64,000 nt of DNA from an uncultured Sulfurovum sp. (GCA_913055205.1 CAJXJN010000001.1:37282-101281); one strand, 5' to 3'. Shown: positions 1 to 8,845, counted from the first letter of the stretch. Numbers and translations are program-made. Notes: generated from the letters alone by a model not told the origin.

Positions 1-288
1 AGTGAGATCGATGTGCAGATGCAGGAGCGATGGGATGAGTTCACACAGATGAAGTACAGGATGCTGAAACAGACACATACCGAAGTCTCTCCATGGACGG
101 TGATACGCAGCAATAATAAATTTAAAGCCAGACTCAATGCGATCAAGACCATTCTAAACGCAGTACCTTATGAAAACAGGAACAGGGATCTTGATTTCAG
201 TGTGGATGAACAGATCGTACACAGCGGATACAAAGAGATAGAGATCATGGAGACGGATCTGAAAAGCAAAGGTAAGTTCATAGGGTGA
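1..288 (+). CDS. ppk2: Polyphosphate kinase 2 (PPK2) family protein, C-terminal part
   Basis: The reading frame is open from the first base of the window and stops at 288, so only the last ~95 residues are present. The segment has the PPK2 C-terminal pattern: an RWDEF stretch, then THTEVSPWTVI, then RLNAIKTIL. PPK2 enzymes phosphorylate nucleoside mono- or diphosphates with polyphosphate, or make polyphosphate, in the cytoplasm. The nucleotide-binding core lies upstream of the window, so the PPK2 class (ADP- or AMP-phosphorylating) cannot be judged. The stop is followed by an 81-bp spacer and then recQ on the same strand. Confidence 0.8.
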   Translation, partial: SEIDVQMQERWDEFTQMKYRMLKQTHTEVSPWTVIRSNNKFKARLNAIKTILNAVPYENRNRDLDFSVDEQIVHSGYKEIEIMETDLKSKGKFIG

Positions 289-369
289 TTTTAAAGGATA
301 TTGGGCAAAAAATATGACAATATGACATGTTTTTTCTTCTTTTGTGTTTGAACACGCTACACTTCCAGT

Positions 370-2154
370 ATGAATAAACTAGAAACCCTTGAACACTATT
401 TTGGACACAGCAGTTTTCGCCCCTTACAAGAAGAGGTTGTTGATGCTATTTTGGCAAAACAGGATGTACTGATGATACTTCCTACGGGGGGAGGAAAATC
501 ACTCTGTTATCAACTTCCTACGCTTTTAATGGAGGGCATTACGGTAGTGGTGTCACCACTGCTTGCACTCATGCATGACCAGGTGGTGGCACTCAAAGCC
601 AATGGTATAAGTGCCGCGATGTTGAGCTCTATGCAAGACCTTGATGAGAGTCATCAGATCGAGGCACAACTTAGAGCAGGGGAGATCAAACTGCTTTATG
701 TGGCTCCAGAACGCTTAACGAATGGCTATTTTTTGAACTTGCTGCATCAACTCCCTATCAACTTCTTTGTCATCGATGAAGCGCACTGTGTGAGTGAATG
801 GGGACACGAGTTCAGGGAGAATTACAGACGACTCTCTTTGCTGAAAGAGCAGTTTGCCACTACACCCATAGCAGCGTTCACGGCAACAGCAACCAAAGCT
901 GTGGAGCAGGATATCGCAGCCAATTTGGGCTTACAGGATCCCAAACGCGTAAGAGGTTCACTTTTCAGAGAGAATCTGACCATCAATGCCAGACACCGTA
1001 TCAAAGACGGACGGGCTCAGCTTATGGAGTTTTTAAAACTTTATACAGATGAATCAGGTATTATTTATACACTTTCACGTAAATCAACCGAAGCGGTTGC
1101 ACATTTCCTGCAGGGGAAAGGTATTGAAGCCAAGGCTTACCATGCCGGATTGCCTACCGAAGAGAAAAATCGTACCTATGCGGACTTTGTGGCAGACAAA
1201 GTACAGATAGTCGTAGCAACGATCGCTTTCGGTATGGGAATAGATAAGAGCAACATTCGTTTTGTGGTACACATGACGATGCCTAAAACTCTGGAAAATT
1301 TTTATCAGGAGATAGGACGGGCGGGAAGAGACGGTGTGGCTTCTGAAACACTGCTGCTTTTTTCTGCTCAGGATATCGTTCAGCAAAAGATGTTCATAGA
1401 GGACCTTCCGGAGACTCCGTACAAACAACATGCCTTTAATAAACTTGACAGTATGGTACGCTTTGCCAATTCTGAAAATTGTCGCCATCAAAGCATTGCT
1501 GCCTACTTTGATGACCGTATAGTATCTTGTGTTGACAAATGTGATAACTGTACGGCACCTGAGAGTGAAAAGGTTGACATTACTACAGCAGCACGTATGC
1601 TTCTTTCAACTATATTACGGACAGAACAGAATTTCGGTCTGCACTATGTGATAGACGTACTCAAAGGGAGCAAAGAGCAGAGGGTACTGCAAAACGGGCA
1701 TGACACTCTTTCTGTCTATGGTATAGGAGATGAGTACTCGAAGAGTCAATGGCTTACGATAGGGGATAAACTGCTTGAACTCGGTGCAGTGGAGATAGGA
1801 GAGTTCAAGGTTTACAAGTTGACAGCTTTTGGTGTGGAAGTCATTAAAGGTGCACATAGCATTGAACTTAAAAAAGAGAGGCTGACTGTTCAAAAAGCCC
1901 AGACTAAAAAGAGAGTGACTTATTTTGATGATTATGATGTGGAAGTGTATGATGAGCTTCGTGAATTACGTACAAAAATCGCTTCAGAAAACGGTATTCC
2001 TCCATACATTGTCTTTTCAGACAAGACACTGAAAGATCTGAGTGTGAAACAACCGCAAAGCAAAGAAGAGATGCTTGCTGTACATGGGATAGGGGAAGTG
2101 AAATTTGAACGGTATGGGAAAGAGTTTTTAGCCTTGTTAAAAAGTGAGGCGTGA
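370..2154 (+). CDS. recQ: ATP-dependent DNA helicase RecQ
   Basis: A 594-residue 3'-5' DNA helicase used in recombinational repair and fork rescue. The Walker A motif PTGGGKS is at residues 38-44, the DEAH box at 136-139 followed by CVSEWGHEFR, and helicase motif VI (QEIGRAGRDG) lies in the second RecA domain. A RQC-type zinc cluster follows (CRHQSIAAYFDD, then CVDKCDNC), with a winged-helix region and a C-terminal HRDC domain at about 515-590. Length and domain order match a full bacterial RecQ. The ATG at 370 lies just after ppk2; no strong Shine-Dalgarno is visible. The downstream toxin-antitoxin pair has its own promoter, so recQ appears to be monocistronic or the tail of a ppk2 transcript. 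Confidence 0.95.
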   Translation: MNKLETLEHYFGHSSFRPLQEEVVDAILAKQDVLMILPTGGGKSLCYQLPTLLMEGITVVVSPLLALMHDQVVALKANGISAAMLSSMQDLDESHQIEAQLRAGEIKLLYVAPERLTNGYFLNLLHQLPINFFVIDEAHCVSEWGHEFRENYRRLSLLKEQFATTPIAAFTATATKAVEQDIAANLGLQDPKRVRGSLFRENLTINARHRIKDGRAQLMEFLKLYTDESGIIYTLSRKSTEAVAHFLQGKGIEAKAYHAGLPTEEKNRTYADFVADKVQIVVATIAFGMGIDKSNIRFVVHMTMPKTLENFYQEIGRAGRDGVASETLLLFSAQDIVQQKMFIEDLPETPYKQHAFNKLDSMVRFANSENCRHQSIAAYFDDRIVSCVDKCDNCTAPESEKVDITTAARMLLSTILRTEQNFGLHYVIDVLKGSKEQRVLQNGHDTLSVYGIGDEYSKSQWLTIGDKLLELGAVEIGEFKVYKLTAFGVEVIKGAHSIELKKERLTVQKAQTKKRVTYFDDYDVEVYDELRELRTKIASENGIPPYIVFSDKTLKDLSVKQPQSKEEMLAVHGIGEVKFERYGKEFLALLKSEA

Positions 2155-2162
2155 GGAATAAT

Positions 2163-2191
2163 TTGACAGGAGTATATATATACGGTATTAT
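2163..2191 (+). promoter_or_regulatory. Sigma-70 promoter with palindromic operator for the toxin-antitoxin pair
   Basis: A perfect -35 box TTGACA (2163-2168) is separated by 17 bp from a -10 box TATTAT (2186-2191), starting 8 bp after the recQ stop and 34 bp before the antitoxin ATG. The spacer holds the perfect 12-bp palindrome GTATATATATAC (2172-2183). Ribbon-helix-helix antitoxins usually bind such palindromes over their own promoter, so autorepression is inferred. Confidence 0.7.
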
Positions 2192-2224
2192 ATGTATATA
2201 AGTGTATGTATAAAAGGATGAAGT

Positions 2225-2473
2225 ATGACTGTTCGTAAGAATTTTTTGTTTGATGATAAAGTGGCAAAGCATCTTGAAGAGATTGCTAAAATAGAAGGAA
2301 AAACACAAACACAGATCGCCCAAGAAGCGATAGAGGAGCGTTATAAGCATATAAACATCAAGAAAAAGTTAGCTGTTTTGGATGAGATCACAGATTCATT
2401 CCATGGGCTTTTGACAGATGTGGATGCCAAAGCTGTACGTATAGAACATGCAATGGAAAAATATGGTAAATAG
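2225..2473 (+). CDS. Ribbon-helix-helix type antitoxin (VapB-like)
   Basis: An 82-residue acidic/basic protein. Its first ~45 residues fit a ribbon-helix-helix fold: a beta strand (VRKNFLFDD), a helix (VAKHLEEIAKIEG), and a second helix after KTQTQIAQEAIEERYK. The C-terminal half is charged and probably wraps the toxin. It overlaps the PIN-domain gene by 11 bp, the classic antitoxin-first arrangement. Expected role: bind and neutralise the downstream RNase and repress the shared promoter through the palindrome at 2172-2183. The start is supported by AAGGATGAAG just upstream. The family within RHH antitoxins cannot be named from sequence alone. Confidence 0.75.
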   Translation: MTVRKNFLFDDKVAKHLEEIAKIEGKTQTQIAQEAIEERYKHINIKKKLAVLDEITDSFHGLLTDVDAKAVRIEHAMEKYGK

Positions 2474-2894
2474 AGTCTATGTAGATACCAATATTTTTAT
2501 AGATCTATTGGATGCTACTCGTCCTTTTGCAAAAGATACATCAAATGTTATACGTAAAATGATAATGAATGGAACACTTTTGTATATCAATTCTGATACT
2601 GTTACAAATACCTTTTATGTATTAAGCAAGCAAAAAAAATATACTCAAAAAGAGCTATTGGGGTTGATGCGTAAAAGTGTGTCTATTTTTATGATCGTTT
2701 CTGTAGAGTATGAAGATGTTACAGATGCCATCACTTTATGTGAAGATGAAAACACAGCATTTAAAGACTATGAAGATGCCTTACAATATGTCTGTGCAAA
2801 AAAAGTGGATGTAGAGTTGATACTTACAAACGATAGAGGATTCATGTCAAAAGATATTGAGGTAAAAAGTACGAATGAGTTAAGTTTGGATTGA
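2463..2894 (+). CDS. PIN-domain toxin, VapC-like ribonuclease
   Basis: About 143 residues from the ATG at 2463, whose product starts MVNRVYVDTNIFIDLL. An in-frame upstream ATG at 2448 would add five residues, but the 2463 start leaves YVDTN at the very N-terminus, as is normal for PIN domains. The acidic metal ligands are visible: Asp in YVDTN, Glu/Asp in the central CEDENTAFKDYEDAL region, and Asp in LILTNDRGF near the end. VapC enzymes are Mg-dependent endoribonucleases, usually cutting initiator tRNA or rRNA. The partner is the antitoxin immediately upstream; the two are translationally coupled by overlap. Complete, with no frameshift. Confidence 0.82.
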   Translation: MVNRVYVDTNIFIDLLDATRPFAKDTSNVIRKMIMNGTLLYINSDTVTNTFYVLSKQKKYTQKELLGLMRKSVSIFMIVSVEYEDVTDAITLCEDENTAFKDYEDALQYVCAKKVDVELILTNDRGFMSKDIEVKSTNELSLD

Positions 2895-2983
2895 GCGTAT
2901 TGTTTTGGAAGTACTACTATATACAAAGTTTTAGTATAGGTAGATAAAATATATAACTTGTGTAAGAGATTAGAAGGAGTATA

Positions 2984-3265
2984 ATGATATATCTTTATGA
3001 AAGTCAAAGTATTCCTAATGAGTTAGTATCACATATTCAAAATACTCCATTGCTATATACTTATTTTGACATAAATTTCAAAGGTATAAAACCAAAAAAC
3101 TACTGTGGGTTCTTATTTACAAATGATGAGAGTTATTTTATAATCCCCAAAATAGCAGATGAAAATACACAAAACCTAAATACTTTTATCTACATGTTCA
3201 TGTACGCCTATGACATCAACTTAAAAAACGAAGATTTGATGAATGGTAACTCAAAAAACAGATGA
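2984..3265 (+). pseudogene. Truncated McrC/LlaJI-like restriction subunit N-terminal fragment
   Basis: The ORF gives 93 residues with the pattern YFDINFKGIKPKNYCGFL, then YFIIPKI, then a hydrophobic NTFIYMFMYAYDI segment. This resembles, from memory, the N-terminal part of McrC-like restriction components of Campylobacter and Helicobacter, which are several hundred residues long. The frame ends abruptly after MNGNSKNR, and no partner helicase or methylase is present. A good ribosome-binding site (AGAAGGAG) precedes the ATG. It looks like a relic of a restriction locus next to a toxin-antitoxin pair. It could instead be an unrelated small gene. Confidence 0.4.
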
Positions 3266-3377
3266 GGAAGTTAAACAAGATTTGTTTGGTGAGTATTTAT
3301 TTGAAGATGACAATTTATACAAACGACCATTGTCAAAATTGACACGTGACATATCAAAAGAGTTAGGATTAGTATGA
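3243..3377 (+). CDS. Short ORF of 44 codons, probable gene remnant
   Basis: An ATG-started frame overlapping the end of the McrC-like fragment by 23 bp in another frame. The product is acidic at first (TDEEVKQDLFGEYLFEDD) and ends RPLSKLTRDISKELGLV. It has no recognisable domain. Composition looks protein-like, so it may be the 3' end of a gene fused to the fragment by deletion. It stops 8 bp before the first GTAG palindrome. Function unknown. Confidence 0.25.
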   Translation: MVTQKTDEEVKQDLFGEYLFEDDNLYKRPLSKLTRDISKELGLV

Positions 3378-3385
3378 AAGTTTTT

Positions 3386-3478
3386 GTAGGGTGCGTTTGC
3401 CAACGCACCAAATATTCAAATAACAAAACAGATATTTTCTTCATGCAAACAAAAGGTGCGTTGGCAAACGCACCCTAC
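3386..3478. repeat. Head-to-head pair of GTAG hairpins (REP-like), GGTGCGTT family
   Basis: The left arm (3386-3409, plus) and right arm (3455-3478, minus) are identical 24-mers in inverted orientation: GTAG followed by a perfect 8-bp stem GGTGCGTT/AACGCACC with loop TGCC. The 45-bp centre is AT-rich. The right end, CTAC, is immediately followed by GGAG, which is the Shine-Dalgarno of rnhB. The whole 93-bp unit resembles a BIME made of two REPs and is one of about ten such loci in the window. Confidence 0.8.
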
Positions 3479-3489
3479 GGAGTATGCTA

Positions 3490-4050
3490 ATGAAAAAATT
3501 ACCCCTGTGCGGCATAGACGAGGCTGGGCGTGGACCTTTGGCGGGTCCATTGGTCATAGCGGGAGTTATATTGAAAAATCCTGTTGATGGATTGATGGAT
3601 TCAAAGAAATTGACAGAGAAAAAACGTGAAGCTCTTTTCCCCATGGTGATTGAAAATTCTGATTATCACATTGTCTCCTTTTCAGCAAAAGAGGTAGATG
3701 AACAGGGTATTTCCAAATGTTTACAAGAAGGTTTACAAAGCATACAGAAATATTTACCAAATGTAGAGTATCTTTTTGATGGGAACAGTACCTTTGGTGT
3801 GGACAACATTACAACTATGATCAAAGCAGATGATAAAGTTCCTGAAGTAAGTGCCGCGAGTATTTTAGCCAAAGTGACACGTGACAGAGAGATGACAGAA
3901 TTGGCTAAAAAGTACCCAGAGTATGGATTTGATAAACATAAAGGGTATGGGACTAAAGCACATATGGAAGCTTTAGTCAAATATGGAAGATGCGAACTTC
4001 ATCGCTATACTTTCAGAGTGAAAGATTTGGATGAACCTCGGCTGTTTTAA
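3490..4050 (+). CDS. rnhB: Ribonuclease HII
   Basis: About 186 residues starting MKKLPLCGIDEAGRGPLAGP, which carries the invariant GIDEAGRG metal-binding motif. Further signatures are DSKKL, then AASILAKVTRD and the YPEYGFDKHKGYGT block near the C-terminus. The enzyme removes RNA from RNA-DNA hybrids and single ribonucleotides from DNA. ATG codons occur at 3484 and 3490; GGAG at 3479-3482 is well spaced only for 3490. The gene faces the DUF945 gene on the opposite strand. A small hairpin (GGCTG...CAGCC) overlaps its TAA stop. Confidence 0.95.
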   Translation: MKKLPLCGIDEAGRGPLAGPLVIAGVILKNPVDGLMDSKKLTEKKREALFPMVIENSDYHIVSFSAKEVDEQGISKCLQEGLQSIQKYLPNVEYLFDGNSTFGVDNITTMIKADDKVPEVSAASILAKVTRDREMTELAKKYPEYGFDKHKGYGTKAHMEALVKYGRCELHRYTFRVKDLDEPRLF

Positions 4051-4121
4051 TCAGCCTATATACAACTACGCCTCAGTTTTGGAGCTGTAAATGTGAGACT
4101 TTGCAGAGCTATTTACGGTTT

Positions 4122-5459
4122 TTAGATCATGGGTGTTCCATTTACTGTCAGTTTTCCTTTGACAAATTCGATCTCATATATCTTTTTACCCTCTTTTTCA
4201 AGAGGAGGAAAGAGCATCAAAAGCATCAACGCTCTGGGTTCTTTTGCAATAAGTGTAAAGAGTTCTGTTGAGACAGAAATGTTTGTTTTACTGCTAAGTG
4301 CATCAAGTACGGCGAATGGATTTTGAGAGACTGTACTGATATCAAATGATTTATCAAGGCCCCATGAAGAACTGAGTCTGAATCCATCCATCGTTGTCCC
4401 ATTTTGTGTTATCTTTTTAACAGAAAAATTTGGAATATTTATGCTAATACCCTTAGAGAGCATTTTTTGACTGAGTGCATTAATGGCTTTTGTATCATTG
4501 ACATCAACATGTTGAAGTGCTTCAAATGCAACAATATCCAAGTTGTCAATAGTGAAATCAAAGCATACGTCATTCATCTTATATTTCTTTTGCGCTTCGG
4601 TTATTTCAAGTTTATCTGTTTTGCTTGTAATAGTACTCTTGAGAAGATCATTTTTTACACTGCTTACGGCAGATCCATTCAGATTTGTCATAAGCATAGA
4701 GAATATTGGTTCCGCTTGAATTTCAATCTTCTCAACATGGTAATCAGATTTAGTATCATAAGGAGATGGACCGATGAATGTGTAGTCGGATGTAAGATTT
4801 GAAAGTTTCATAGTGAGTTCTTTCCCTGCATCCAAAGAGAGAAGTTGAAGTGTCTGCCGGACTGTTTTTACTTTCCCGTTTTCTATGGTACCTTCAAATT
4901 TGAAACCTTGACTTACAAATGTGACTTTCTCTTCTTCCTCAAATATTTCATGGATATCCTTGATATAGCCTTTGAAACCGGTGAGCAGCTTATTAAAATC
5001 AAGATGTACGAGGAGTGTTTTGTCTACGATCATCTTTTTTAGACGTTCAATGGCGGCCTTGTCTTCTTTCTCTGTACTTTTCAGTATGCTTTCCGGAAGT
5101 CCTACAGGGTAAATATCTAAAGAAAGAATACTATATCCATCATGAAGATATTTTGCATCTATACCCAGTTTCAAACCTTTAAATACAAGAATATCTTTCT
5201 GATTGACCTGTACACCTTGGGAGATCAGGTAACTGGTGATCTTGGAGGGATCATCAAAACTTACCACGAAATGTTCTTCTGTCTCTTTTATATTTCTCTC
5301 TTGTACCCCAAATCCATTTTGTTGTAAAGTTGTCAACTCATTATTGACTTGTTTTTTTAACTCTTCAGTAACTTGGGTAGAACCTGCTGCAAAATAATAG
5401 AGTGTTGCAATGAGTACAAGACCGATAATACCAAAGCCTAATTTCTTACGACTCAGCAT
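4122..5459 (-). CDS. DUF945 (YdgA-like) family protein
   Basis: 445 residues with an N-terminal membrane anchor (about residues 8-26, LGFGIIGLVLIATLYYFAAG) followed by a long soluble region. Repeated amphipathic beta segments (for example LTMKLSNLTSDYTF and MDGFRLSSSWGLD) resemble the DUF945/YdgA family of periplasmic proteins of unknown role. Orientation is probably N-in with the body in the periplasm. It stands alone between rnhB (convergent) and aroC, with 93 bp separating it from the aroC 3' end. The assignment rests on general family resemblance. Confidence 0.7.
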   Translation of the reverse strand: MLSRKKLGFGIIGLVLIATLYYFAAGSTQVTEELKKQVNNELTTLQQNGFGVQERNIKETEEHFVVSFDDPSKITSYLISQGVQVNQKDILVFKGLKLGIDAKYLHDGYSILSLDIYPVGLPESILKSTEKEDKAAIERLKKMIVDKTLLVHLDFNKLLTGFKGYIKDIHEIFEEEEKVTFVSQGFKFEGTIENGKVKTVRQTLQLLSLDAGKELTMKLSNLTSDYTFIGPSPYDTKSDYHVEKIEIQAEPIFSMLMTNLNGSAVSSVKNDLLKSTITSKTDKLEITEAQKKYKMNDVCFDFTIDNLDIVAFEALQHVDVNDTKAINALSQKMLSKGISINIPNFSVKKITQNGTTMDGFRLSSSWGLDKSFDISTVSQNPFAVLDALSSKTNISVSTELFTLIAKEPRALMLLMLFPPLEKEGKKIYEIEFVKGKLTVNGTPMI

Positions 5460-5552
5460 TTAGTGCTTCGCTTGTACTGAATTTTATATAGATCATTTAG
5501 TGATTTATTGCATTGTGTTTTAATGTTTATCATTCTTGTCACATATATGCCT

Positions 5553-6635
5553 TTAGTTGGATTGAGGATAGAGTGCTTTTAGATGCTCCATCTTCTTACC
5601 CATATTGAGCAGGGTCATATCGGCAAGAGTAAGTGCCATCATTGCTTCGCATACTACGGCACCGCGTATAGCTACACAAGGGTCATGCCGTCCTTTCAGG
5701 TTGCATTTTACCTCTTCATTGTGGGTAGTAATGGTCTTTTGTTCCTGAAAGATGGAAGGGGTTGGTTTAAAATGTGTTTTGACGATGATCGTGTCACCAT
5801 TGCTGATACCACCCAGCATACCGCCGGAATGGTTGCTTGTGAAACCGTTCAGAGTGATCTCATCATTGTTTTCACTTCCTTTAAGGTGGGTACTTGCTAC
5901 ACCATCACCTATCTCTACTGCTTTGGCGGCATTGATGCCCATCATTGCTTCAGCTAATATAGCATCAAGTTTATAGTAAAGTGGTTCACCCAGACCGATA
6001 GGTACGCCTGTAGCAGTAGTTAAGACTACACCACCAACTGAATCATGGTTCTCTTTCGCAGTTAATATAGCAGCTTCCTGTGCTGCTTCCATCTTGGGAT
6101 CAAGGGCATACAGTTTAGAATTCTTTGCATGTTCAAAATCCTGTACTTCACCTTTGATACCGTCTACTTCACAAAGACCGCTTTGTATGGAGATACCCAG
6201 CTCTTTAAGCATCAGTTTTGCAATGGCACCACCTGCCACTCTGGCAGCTGTTTCTCTGGCAGAACTTCGTCCACCCCCGCGGTAGTCTCTTAGACCATAC
6301 TTGTGAAAGTAGGTAAAGTCAGCATGTCCCGGGCGGAAGAGGTCTTTAATATTGTCATAATCTTTTGATTTTTGATTGGTGTTAAAGATGACCATAGCAA
6401 TAGGCGTACCGGTACTTACACCTTCGAAAGTTCCGGAGAGTATTTCAAATTTATCCTCTTCCTTGCGGCCGGTCTCAAGTTTGCTCTTTCCCGGTTTTCT
6501 ACGGTCCAGTTCAGACTGTATGAACTCTTCATCTATATGCAGTCCTGCGGGTACTCCATCAAGAATGCATCCTAAGGCTTTACCGTGAGACTCTCCAAAG
6601 GTTGTGAGGGTCAGTTTTTTACCAAAAGTATTCAT
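5553..6635 (-). CDS. aroC: Chorismate synthase
   Basis: 360 residues; catalyses the FMN-dependent conversion of 5-enolpyruvylshikimate-3-phosphate to chorismate, the last shared step of aromatic amino acid and folate precursor synthesis. Signatures are [11 protein letters not shown] at the N-terminus, RPGHAD, then [19 protein letters not shown], and [10 protein letters not shown] near the C-terminus. Length is typical of the family. It overlaps the end of rnc by 4 bp (ATGA), so the two are translationally coupled in an lapB-rnhA-rnc-aroC run on the minus strand. Confidence 0.97.
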   Translation of the reverse strand: MNTFGKKLTLTTFGESHGKALGCILDGVPAGLHIDEEFIQSELDRRKPGKSKLETGRKEEDKFEILSGTFEGVSTGTPIAMVIFNTNQKSKDYDNIKDLFRPGHADFTYFHKYGLRDYRGGGRSSARETAARVAGGAIAKLMLKELGISIQSGLCEVDGIKGEVQDFEHAKNSKLYALDPKMEAAQEAAILTAKENHDSVGGVVLTTATGVPIGLGEPLYYKLDAILAEAMMGINAAKAVEIGDGVASTHLKGSENNDEITLNGFTSNHSGGMLGGISNGDTIIVKTHFKPTPSIFQEQKTITTHNEEVKCNLKGRHDPCVAIRGAVVCEAMMALTLADMTLLNMGKKMEHLKALYPQSN

Positions 6636-7303
6636 GAACGTAATTTCTCCAGTGCAATTTGAGCTGCTTTTTGCTGTGCTTCTTTTTTACTTTTTCCTCT
6701 TGCTGTGGCGATAGTTTTGTCATCTAATATGACAGCGATCTCAAACTCTTTTTTATGGTCCGGTCCGGAGGAGCCCAGCATTTCATAAAGAGGTGTTACA
6801 CCATGTGTTGCCTGTGTCAACTCTTGAAGCGCAGTTTTGTAATCTTTGGATAGAGATTGCAGATCTATCTTAGGATGACACTCTTCCAACAGTGTAATGG
6901 AAATTTCTTTTGCAACACTGAGACCGGCTTCTAAATAAATAGCGCCAATGATAGCCTCAAAGGCATTGGAAAGCAAAGAAGGTTTATTTCTGCCGTTGTT
7001 GTTCTCTTCTGCAGAGGAAAGATAGATATACTGTCCCAGATCAACAGCCTTTGCCAAAAGTGTAAAGCCACTTTCGTTGACAAGTGATGCACGGATCTTG
7101 GAAAGTATGCCTTCGTTTGAGTTTGGAAATTTAGAAAAAAGATACTCCCCTACAATGAGGTCAAGTACTGCATCTCCTAAAAACTCAAGCCGCTCATTAT
7201 TGTAAGGCTTTTTATAACTTTTGTGTGTCAAAGCCTCAATAATCAATTGCTTATTTTTAAATGTATAATTCAGTCGTTTTTCAAGTTGACTATAATCGTT
7301 CAT
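6632..7303 (-). CDS. rnc: Ribonuclease III
   Basis: 223 residues; a double-strand-specific endoribonuclease for rRNA and mRNA processing. The catalytic signature [16 protein letters not shown] is near residues 36-51, followed by the LSKIRASLV region. A C-terminal double-stranded RNA-binding domain spans about 150-222, ending in [18 protein letters not shown]. Full-length. Its stop overlaps the aroC start by 4 bp. Upstream lie a GTAG palindrome unit (7329-7380) and rnhA, so the REP element sits inside this operon. Confidence 0.97.
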   Translation of the reverse strand: MNDYSQLEKRLNYTFKNKQLIIEALTHKSYKKPYNNERLEFLGDAVLDLIVGEYLFSKFPNSNEGILSKIRASLVNESGFTLLAKAVDLGQYIYLSSAEENNNGRNKPSLLSNAFEAIIGAIYLEAGLSVAKEISITLLEECHPKIDLQSLSKDYKTALQELTQATHGVTPLYEMLGSSGPDHKKEFEIAVILDDKTIATARGKSKKEAQQKAAQIALEKLRS

Positions 7304-7328
7304 TAGTTTTCTCCTTATTTAATGTATT

Positions 7329-7380
7329 GTAGGGGCGCACTCCTGTGTGCTCCCGGACAGGCACAGGGGTCTGTCCCTAC
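7329..7380. repeat. Compact head-to-head GTAG hairpin unit between rnc and rnhA
   Basis: A 52-bp unit starting GTAG (7329-7332) and ending CTAC (7377-7380). The left hairpin has a GGG-GCAC/GTGC-CCC type imperfect stem; the right has GGACAG/CTGTCC. The arms are directly abutted with no spacer. On the minus strand the outer GTAG provides the TAG stop codon of rnhA, preceded by CTG. Being in the rnhA-rnc gap it may also modulate the 3' end or stability of the message. Confidence 0.75.
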
Positions 7381-7820
7381 AGAGTCATTTTGATTCGTTC
7401 GGCTTCATTACGGGCCAACTCATCACAGCGTTCGTTTTCCGGGTGTCCATTATGCCCACGTACCCAGGTACCATGTACATGATGTGGAGCAGCAGCTTCA
7501 AGGTAGGCTTTCCAGAGATCCACATTTTTTACTTTTGCAAAGTTTTTTTTCACCCATCCCTCCAGCCATTCATTGATCGCTTTGACGACATAGGCGCTGT
7601 CGGAAATGACTTCTACATCACAGGGTTCCTTGAGCAGTTTCAGCCCCTCAATGACCCCTTGAAGTTCCATGCGGTTGTTTGTTGTATGGGCATCTCCGCC
7701 AAAGTACTCTTTGCGGTTTCCTTTAAATTCCAGTATACCGGCATAGCCTCCGGGTCCGGGGTTGCCGAGACTGGAGCCGTCAGAGTAGAGAGTAATCTGT
7801 TTTCGGGCTTGATTTTGCAA
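7377..7820 (-). CDS. rnhA: Ribonuclease HI
   Basis: About 148 residues; hydrolyses the RNA strand of RNA-DNA hybrids. Catalytic residues are visible: Asp in TLYSDGSSLGNPGPGG, Glu in RMELQGVIEGL, Asp in VISDSAYV, and the C-terminal GHNGHPENERCDELA with His and Asp. I prefer the TTG at 7820 because GAGGA lies 5 bp upstream; another TTG at 7832 would add four residues. The start lies inside lapB (about 40 bp overlap). The stop TAG is part of the GTAG of the REP-like unit at 7329-7380, so the last codon and stop (CTG TAG) come from the repeat. Confidence 0.93.
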   Translation of the reverse strand: MQNQARKQITLYSDGSSLGNPGPGGYAGILEFKGNRKEYFGGDAHTTNNRMELQGVIEGLKLLKEPCDVEVISDSAYVVKAINEWLEGWVKKNFAKVKNVDLWKAYLEAAAPHHVHGTWVRGHNGHPENERCDELARNEAERIKMTL

Positions 7821-8823
7821 TTTTTTCCTCAACTTCTACAGAGTTTATCGCCATACAATTCGGACATCGTTTAAAGGAGACAGGGAAACTCTGTTTACAT
7901 TTTTTACACAGGTATGAAAAAAGCAAATCTCCTTGCTCAAATCCACTTTGTTTTGCAGTGGCTAACATGTCAAGACTAAAGATACCGCTTTGAACAACCG
8001 GTTCTTGTAAATATCCTTTGGCATAGTAGAGTGTGCTTAGTTGTGTATTGGATGTGATTATATCTAAATCGAGTTGTGAATTTGGTAAGAACCAAAGGAT
8101 ATCTATCACCTCTTTAAGGCGTTCGGGATCAATGGTGTTCCATGCTACTTTGGTATCCAGTTTCAGCATCGCACTCACAATTTCTCTATAGAGTTTAGGT
8201 TCTTCTTTCAAGATATTTTTGAGTTTTTCCAATTTTTCTTCTGCAGAGATCATCTTGTTTACTCTTATTTCGGAGAGTTCGAGGAATTTTGTAAGGGTAT
8301 GTGTGTCTTCTCCAAGCATCTCTAATGGTTCTATGATCTCTTTTGCTTTATCGTATTTATGCATCACTTCATATACGATACCCAGTTCATAAAGCACTTG
8401 TACATTACGAGGTCTTTTACGTAAGATTTCTGTATAGATGGATCTGGCACGTTCTAAAAATCCTGCATGTAAATAGGTATTCCCCAGTCTTTCCATAAGC
8501 TCTAATTTTGCAAGATCATCAGAGATGTTTTTAATGATATAGAGATAGATATTGATAGATTTATGATATTCCCCTGAATTCTCAAAAGCTTTTGCAAGTA
8601 ATGTGAGTGGTTTGAACATATGGGGTTCAAAGGGCATATCCCCTGTATCAAGAGCACACTCGGAACTGTCAAATTTTTCTAGAAATTTAAGAAGGTTCCC
8701 CCTCTCTTTTTGTTGTCTGTAAAGTCCCCAGGCATAGGTAACAACGGCAATGATTAAAGAGATGATTACAATTAACAAAATGCTAAAAAGCGGATCATTG
8801 TAAGCAGGTAAGATATTTTCCAA
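7780..8823 (-). CDS. lapB: LapB-like TPR protein with C-terminal rubredoxin-type zinc site
   Basis: About 347 residues from a TTG at 8823 preceded by AAAGGGAA. A membrane anchor (LFSILLIVIISLIIAVVTYAWG) is followed by TPR-like helical repeats (for example LMERLGNTYLHAGFLERARSIY and NVQVLYELGIVYEVMHKYDKA) and a C-terminal metal site CKKCKQSF...CPNC. This is the LapB/YciM layout, which in E. coli controls LpxC turnover and lipopolysaccharide assembly. The open frame continues upstream to 8916, but that part reads through a palindromic repeat (8846-8931), so I treat it as non-coding. Its role here is inferred from architecture only. Confidence 0.72.
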   Translation of the reverse strand: MENILPAYNDPLFSILLIVIISLIIAVVTYAWGLYRQQKERGNLLKFLEKFDSSECALDTGDMPFEPHMFKPLTLLAKAFENSGEYHKSINIYLYIIKNISDDLAKLELMERLGNTYLHAGFLERARSIYTEILRKRPRNVQVLYELGIVYEVMHKYDKAKEIIEPLEMLGEDTHTLTKFLELSEIRVNKMISAEEKLEKLKNILKEEPKLYREIVSAMLKLDTKVAWNTIDPERLKEVIDILWFLPNSQLDLDIITSNTQLSTLYYAKGYLQEPVVQSGIFSLDMLATAKQSGFEQGDLLFSYLCKKCKQSFPVSFKRCPNCMAINSVEVEEKIAKSSPKTDYSLL

Positions 8824-8845
8824 ATTTTCCCTTTGTATGATATGC

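Noticed and set aside
4048..4110. Hairpin over the rnhB stop as an intrinsic terminator
   Set aside because: The GGCTG/CAGCC stem is short and not followed by a T run.
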